Positions 5,594-8,371 of a stretch of DNA of 8,371 nucleotides are shown one piece after another (positions within the stretch are counted from its first letter, which is position 1; the number at the start of each line of letters is the position of its first letter). The stretch comes from an uncultured Verrucomicrobiota bacterium (GTDB taxonomy: Bacteria > Verrucomicrobiota > Verrucomicrobiae > Opitutales > Opitutaceae): NCBI GenBank assembly GCA_946482165.1, contig CAMLQS010000224.1:1-8371 (forward strand). Reading direction: 5' to 3'. A program made the translations under genes and the position numbers. The notes beneath the pieces were generated by a model. The model worked only from the letters and a program-made list of their open reading frames with translations, was not told where the DNA came from and ran no database searches.

Positions 5594-5754
5594 AAGGAGG
5601 AAAGCACATGCCATTAGCCGTCCTGAACACGCTCCCGCCAAGACCGCGGCGCGGCAAGGGGGCGCGTGGAAATGCTCACTCCTTCGCGCCCAGCTTCTCG
5701 GCGAAAAACGCCAGCGTGCGCTCCCACGAAAGCTTCGCCGCCGCGTCGTCGTAG
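5594..5754 (+). other. Near-perfect ribosome binding site with 48-codon frame, antisense to hydrolase end
   Basis: On the plus strand AAGGAGG (5594-5600) is followed seven bases later by ATG at 5608, an ideal translation start. The frame runs 48 codons to TAG at 5752-5754, overlapping the 3' end of the hydrolase gene in antisense from 5676 on. The peptide is Arg/Pro/Ser-rich without a recognisable motif, and its codon composition early in the frame is not strongly gene-like. It may be chance; equally, the same bases read on the minus strand form CCTCCTT, an anti-Shine-Dalgarno sequence (see findings). Confidence 0.2.
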
Positions 5755-6596
5755 CGCGGCGTCGTGTCGTTGTGGAAGCCGTGGTTCACGCCGGGATAGA
5801 TGTGCGCCTCATACGAGACGCCCGCCTCCTTCAGCGCCGCCTCGAAGGTCGGCCAGCCGGCGTTCACCCGCGTGTCCAGCTCGGCGTAGTGGATGAGCAG
5901 CGCGCCCTTGATTTTCTTCACCTCCTCCGCCGGCGGCTGCCCGCCGTAGTAGGGCACGGCCGCCTTGATCAGCTCCGGCAAACGCCACGCCAGCGTGTTG
6001 CTCACGTAGCCGCCGAAGCAAAAACCCACCACGCCGACCGAGCCGCTAGATTCCTCGTGCGCCTGCAGAAATTTCGCCGCCGCCGCGAAGTCCTCCACGA
6101 TCTTGTCGCGCGTCAGCTTCTGCTGCATCGCCCGCCCCTCCTCGTCCGTCCCCGGGTAACCACCGAGCGAATACAGCGCGTCGGGAGCGAAGGCCGTGTA
6201 GCCGGCCAGCGCCACGCGCCGCGCCACATCCTCGACGTAGGGATTCAAACCTCGGTTCTCATGAACCACCAGCACCGCCGGGCGTTTCGTCGCCGGCCCC
6301 GCCGGCCTCGCGAGCAAACCGCGTCCTTCGCCATGGCCCTCGGGCGAGGGAAACTTCACATACTCCGACGACACGCGGGCGTCGTCCTTCGGCACCTGCG
6401 CCGCCAGCGCGTAGCTCGGACTCAGCAAATCCAGAAGCGCCGCCGCCGTGAGGCTTCCCACCGCAAACTTCGCGGCGCGCTCCAGAAAGGTCCGCCGGTC
6501 GATCTGTCCGTGGGCGTAGTAGTCGTAGAGGTCGATCAACTCTTGGTCGAAATCTCGCGCGGTCGGGCGCGGGTTGCCGGGATTCGGGGTGTTCAT
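5676..6596 (-). CDS. Dienelactone hydrolase family protein, YghX-type, Tat-like N-terminus
   Basis: A 306-aa alpha/beta hydrolase closely resembling E. coli YghX. The dienelactone-hydrolase triad is visible: nucleophile Cys193 in GFCFGG (191-196), Asp241 in AELD (238-241), His272 in NHGF (271-274). The oxyanion-side segment [11 protein letters not shown] (110-120) is also characteristic. Before the enzyme domain (about 75-306) lies a leader: residues 12-33 hold a conserved polar stretch ([14 protein letters not shown]), then D-R-R-T-F-L-E (33-39), matching a twin-arginine signal, a hydrophobic stretch (about 44-58) and a possible A-L-A cleavage region (63-65). Export by Tat is plausible, though family members share this N-terminus and some may be retained. 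I chose ATG 6596; a start at 6644 would add 16 residues not expected in the family. True substrate is unknown; a chlorocatechol-type dienelactone is not implied. It is divergent from the flavin-reductase-like gene. Confidence 0.93.
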   Translation of the reverse strand: MNTPNPGNPRPTARDFDQELIDLYDYYAHGQIDRRTFLERAAKFAVGSLTAAALLDLLSPSYALAAQVPKDDARVSSEYVKFPSPEGHGEGRGLLARPAGPATKRPAVLVVHENRGLNPYVEDVARRVALAGYTAFAPDALYSLGGYPGTDEEGRAMQQKLTRDKIVEDFAAAAKFLQAHEESSGSVGVVGFCFGGYVSNTLAWRLPELIKAAVPYYGGQPPAEEVKKIKGALLIHYAELDTRVNAGWPTFEAALKEAGVSYEAHIYPGVNHGFHNDTTPRYDDAAAKLSWERTLAFFAEKLGAKE

Positions 6597-6703
6597 GATT
6601 TGGGATAGGAAGCGGAAAGCTCTGGAGACGGCCGCCGAACGCAACCGGTTGCCGGCGTTTGCCCGCCCTTGCGCCTTGAATGGCGCCTCGTGAACTTCAC
6701 GCC
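6597..6703. promoter_or_regulatory. Divergent promoter gap, hydrolase / flavin reductase
   Basis: A 107-bp gap shared by the two 5' ends. It contains a perfect 12-bp palindrome near its centre (6641-6652, separate entry). Core promoter boxes are not obvious. Confidence 0.5.
6641..6652. promoter_or_regulatory. Candidate operator: 12-bp perfect palindrome
   Basis: GCAACCGGTTGC is fully self-complementary. It is flanked by further complementary arms, CGCCG (6633-6637) and CGGCG (6653-6657), offset by three bases on the left side. It lies almost midway between the two divergent starts (45 bp from the hydrolase ATG, 51 bp from the reductase ATG), the usual place for a dimeric regulator acting on both promoters. 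No regulator gene is present in the window. Confidence 0.45.
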
Positions 6704-7291
6704 ATGCCTTCCACCGCCCGGATCGAGCCCGTGCCCCAGCCCAAGGTCGCCCGACTGCTCAACCACGGCCCGACCGTGCTGATCACCGCCGCCCACGCCG
6801 GTCGCTCCAACGTCATGGCCGCCGCCTGGACCATGCCCCTCGACTACGATCCGCCCAAGGTCCTCGCCGTCATCGCCGCCGACACCTTTACCCGCGAACT
6901 GATCGACGCCTCCGGCGAATTCGCGCTCAACGTGCCTCCCGTCTCCCTCGCCGCCGCCACCGAGGGCGTCGGACGCGAATCCGGCCGCGCGCATCCCGAC
7001 AAGTTCGCCCGCCACGGCCTCGCCACGTTTCCCGCGCAAAAGATCGCCGCGCCGCTCGTGGCCGGCTGCGTCGCCTGGCTCGAATGCCGCGTCCTGCGCG
7101 ACGACCGCTACACCCGCAACGAACGCGACCACGACCTGTTCATCGCCGAGGTTCTCGCCGCCCAGGCCGACACCCGCGTCTTCTCCGGCGGCCGCTGGCA
7201 CTTTGAGACAGCGCCCGACGAACTGCGCACGATCCACCACGTCGCCGGCGGCCATTTCTACGCCATCGGCGCCCCCGTCAAAGTATCCTGA
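6704..7291 (+). CDS. Flavin reductase-like FMN-binding split-barrel protein
   Basis: A 195-aa protein of the flavin reductase-like (FMN-binding split barrel) family. The FMN-binding core is seen in order: GPTVLIT (22-28), [19 protein letters not shown] (33-51), the [10 protein letters not shown] segment (58-67) and GEFALNVPP (71-79), followed by a lid region (about 85-118) and the strand pair HDLFIAEV (143-150). The C-terminal [12 protein letters not shown] (178-189) is a common closing motif. Members use NAD(P)H to reduce flavin or act as stand-alone FMN oxidoreductases; the partner here is unknown. ATG 6704 gives an N-terminus that fits the family; an in-frame ATG at 6680 would add eight residues. 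Divergent transcription from the hydrolase with a palindrome between them suggests shared control, perhaps in a detoxification or redox response (inference). Confidence 0.9.
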   Translation: MPSTARIEPVPQPKVARLLNHGPTVLITAAHAGRSNVMAAAWTMPLDYDPPKVLAVIAADTFTRELIDASGEFALNVPPVSLAAATEGVGRESGRAHPDKFARHGLATFPAQKIAAPLVAGCVAWLECRVLRDDRYTRNERDHDLFIAEVLAAQADTRVFSGGRWHFETAPDELRTIHHVAGGHFYAIGAPVKVS

Positions 7292-7297
7292 TCCATC

Positions 7298-7427
7298 GAC
7301 CACGGATCTCTCGGATCAACACGGATAAAAGACGCTGGTCCGTCGCCTTGTTCCTATCCGTGATAATCCGTGCCATCCGTGGTCAACCCTTCTGAACAAT
7401 TCGCGCTTATCCGCTCCATCCGCGGTT
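7298..7427. repeat. CCACGGAT repeat cluster, three copies with a large inverted pair
   Basis: Three copies of a 29-bp unit built as GACCACGGAT, 4 nt, CGGAT, 4 nt, ACGGAT. Copy 1 at 7298-7326 reads forward. Copy 2 at 7356-7384 is inverted; all 21 motif bases match copy 1, and about 24 of 29 positions match overall. Copy 3 at 7399-7427 is also inverted and more decayed (8/10, 5/5 and 4/6 motif bases), with the spacing preserved. Copies 1 and 2 could fold into a long hairpin around a 29-nt loop. The unit keeps CGGAT steps at regular spacing. It fills almost the whole gap between the reductase-like gene and the transporter gene. Similar motifs are widespread in intergenic DNA of Verrucomicrobiota and some other environmental bacteria; the function is not known to me. 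Confidence 0.85.
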
Positions 7428-7447
7428 AAATAGAAGCTCTCTTCTCG

Positions 7448-8311
7448 ATGCTCCTCCTGCTCCTCGTCTCGCTGCTCTGGGCATTCTCGCCCGGCCTCAT
7501 CAAGCACTTCCTCGGCGACCTGCCTTCCCCCGCGATCGCCACCATGCGGCTAGGCCTGACCGTCCTCGTCTTCGCTCCCTTCCTACGCTTTCGCCTCTTT
7601 GCGCCCGCCACCGCCGGCTGGCTCGCGGGCATCGGCGCGATCCAGTTCGGCCTGATGTATCTGCTCTACCTCCAGGCCTTCAAACACCTCCAAGGCCACG
7701 AAGTCTACCTCTTCACCATCCTCACCCCGCTCTACGTCGTCCTGCTCGACTCCGCCATCGCCAACAAACTCGCCCCGCGTCACGCCGCCGCGGCCGTGCT
7801 CTCGGTCGTCGGCGCCGCGCTCATCATCCCGCGCGGCGTCGGCACCGCCGACGTCATGATCGGATTTCTCTTCGTCCAAGGGGCCAACCTCTGCTTCGCC
7901 GCCGGTCAGGTCGCCTACAAGCGCACCCGGCCCGCTCTCGCGGAGAAAGCCTCCGACGCCCATATCTTTGCCTGGCTCGCCCTTGGCGGCTTCGTGGCCA
8001 CCACGCTGGTCGCCGCCCCGATCACGAAGTGGACCGCCTTCGCCCCGAGCCCGACGCAGTGGCTCGTCATCGCCTTCCTCGGCCTCGTCGCCAGCGGAGG
8101 CGGGTTCTTCCTCTGGAACCGCGGCCTCGCGCAGGTCAACGCCGGCACGCTCGCCGCGCTCAACAACGCCAAAATCCCCCTCGGTGTCGCCGTTTCCCTC
8201 CTCGTTTTCAAGGAGCCCACCCATCTTCCCTACCTGCTCGGCAGCCTCGCCTTGCTTGCCGCCGCCGTGTGGATCGCGGAGACGGGCAAGCCGAAGTCGA
8301 CGGAGCCCTGA
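7448..8311 (+). CDS. EamA/DMT-family transporter
   Basis: A 287-aa integral membrane protein of the drug/metabolite transporter superfamily, made of two EamA repeats (about residues 1-130 and 133-280) with roughly ten hydrophobic segments. Family-typical features are the opening LLWAFSPGLIKHFL (9-22), the R-L-G-L helix (34-37), the segment around L-Y-V-V-L-L-D (95-101) ending repeat 1, and in repeat 2 a G-L-A-Q-V-N-A-G-T-L-A-A-L-N-N turn with a following I-P-L-G helix and F-K-E-P, the counterpart of the common E-P-x-x end motif. The C-terminus is short, polar and cytoplasmic-like. Such proteins export or import small metabolites such as amino acids or nucleobases; the substrate cannot be inferred here. 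ATG 7448 directly starts the first membrane helix, usual for this family; no Shine-Dalgarno is evident. A repeat cluster immediately upstream probably separates it from the preceding gene. Confidence 0.93.
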   Translation: MLLLLLVSLLWAFSPGLIKHFLGDLPSPAIATMRLGLTVLVFAPFLRFRLFAPATAGWLAGIGAIQFGLMYLLYLQAFKHLQGHEVYLFTILTPLYVVLLDSAIANKLAPRHAAAAVLSVVGAALIIPRGVGTADVMIGFLFVQGANLCFAAGQVAYKRTRPALAEKASDAHIFAWLALGGFVATTLVAAPITKWTAFAPSPTQWLVIAFLGLVASGGGFFLWNRGLAQVNAGTLAALNNAKIPLGVAVSLLVFKEPTHLPYLLGSLALLAAAVWIAETGKPKSTEP

Positions 8312-8371
8312 GCCTAGAAACGGCAGTCGGATCGGGTCGTCTCGCACAAGCTGTTGGCCGCCTGCCGCCCG

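Noticed and set aside
5574..6608. 344-codon plus-strand frame opposite the hydrolase gene
   Set aside because: Arg/His-rich translation without motifs; the minus-strand hydrolase with an intact catalytic triad explains the region.
7298..7384. Terminal inverted repeats of an insertion sequence or MITE
   Set aside because: No transposase, no target-site duplication visible, and the arms repeat an internal CGGAT pattern unlike typical IS ends. A mobile origin is not excluded but not supported.
7298..7427. CRISPR array
   Set aside because: Only three units, mixed orientation, short unequal spacing and heavy decay in the third; no cas genes. It fits an interspersed intergenic repeat instead.
7583..8347. 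254-codon minus-strand frame opposite the EamA transporter
   Set aside because: Gly/Glu/Asp-rich shadow of a membrane-protein gene; no recognisable domain.
8312..8371. Start of another gene or a terminator at the right edge
   Set aside because: Sixty bases with no convincing start, hairpin with T-run or coding signal; nothing can be supported.

Overview
The window is very GC-rich DNA with a strong preference for C or G at third codon positions. Most starts lack a clear Shine-Dalgarno sequence, and one intergenic gap carries CCACGGAT-type repeats. That combination suggests a chromosomal segment from Verrucomicrobiota, perhaps near Opitutaceae. The assignment rests on sequence style only; there is no rRNA or marker gene here to confirm it. 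I see no mobile element, CRISPR array, tRNA or rRNA.

Layout. Positions 1-1859 hold small plus-strand genes: an unrecognised 118-aa helical protein (17-373); a 379-bp gap with a hairpin-preceded 29-codon micro-ORF (474-563) and a nested stem-loop (637-672); then an Rnk-like GreA/GreB-type RNA polymerase-binding protein (753-1157), a small cupin without the usual metal ligands (1191-1532) and a minimal GNAT-fold acetyltransferase (about 1587-1859). The last three are close together and may be co-transcribed. They converge on class II fumarase fumC, on the minus strand (1891-3294).

fumC is divergent from a fused two-domain ABC permease of the ferric iron/thiamine/polyamine type (3459-5153). No ATPase or substrate-binding protein lies beside the permease. 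The permease converges on a small secreted four-cysteine protein (5225-5473, minus), with a perfect 11-bp-stem terminator hairpin between them. Upstream of that gene on the same strand is a YghX-type dienelactone-hydrolase-fold enzyme with a twin-arginine-like N-terminus (5676-6596, minus). It is divergent from an FMN-binding flavin-reductase-like protein (6704-7291, plus), and a 12-bp perfect palindrome lies in the shared 107-bp promoter gap. After a repeat-filled gap (three copies of a CCACGGAT element, two forming a large inverted pair) comes an EamA-type drug/metabolite transporter (7448-8311, plus).

How the genes work together: mostly they look like independent housekeeping or accessory functions (TCA cycle, transport, small-molecule redox and hydrolysis) and not one pathway. 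The hydrolase and flavin-reductase-like genes are the only pair whose arrangement suggests shared control. I do not see a convincing novel multi-gene system. The most interesting items are the micro-ORF, the repeat array, the metal-ligand-free cupin, the orphan permease with a perfect 27-bp internal repeat, and the palindrome between the divergent genes.
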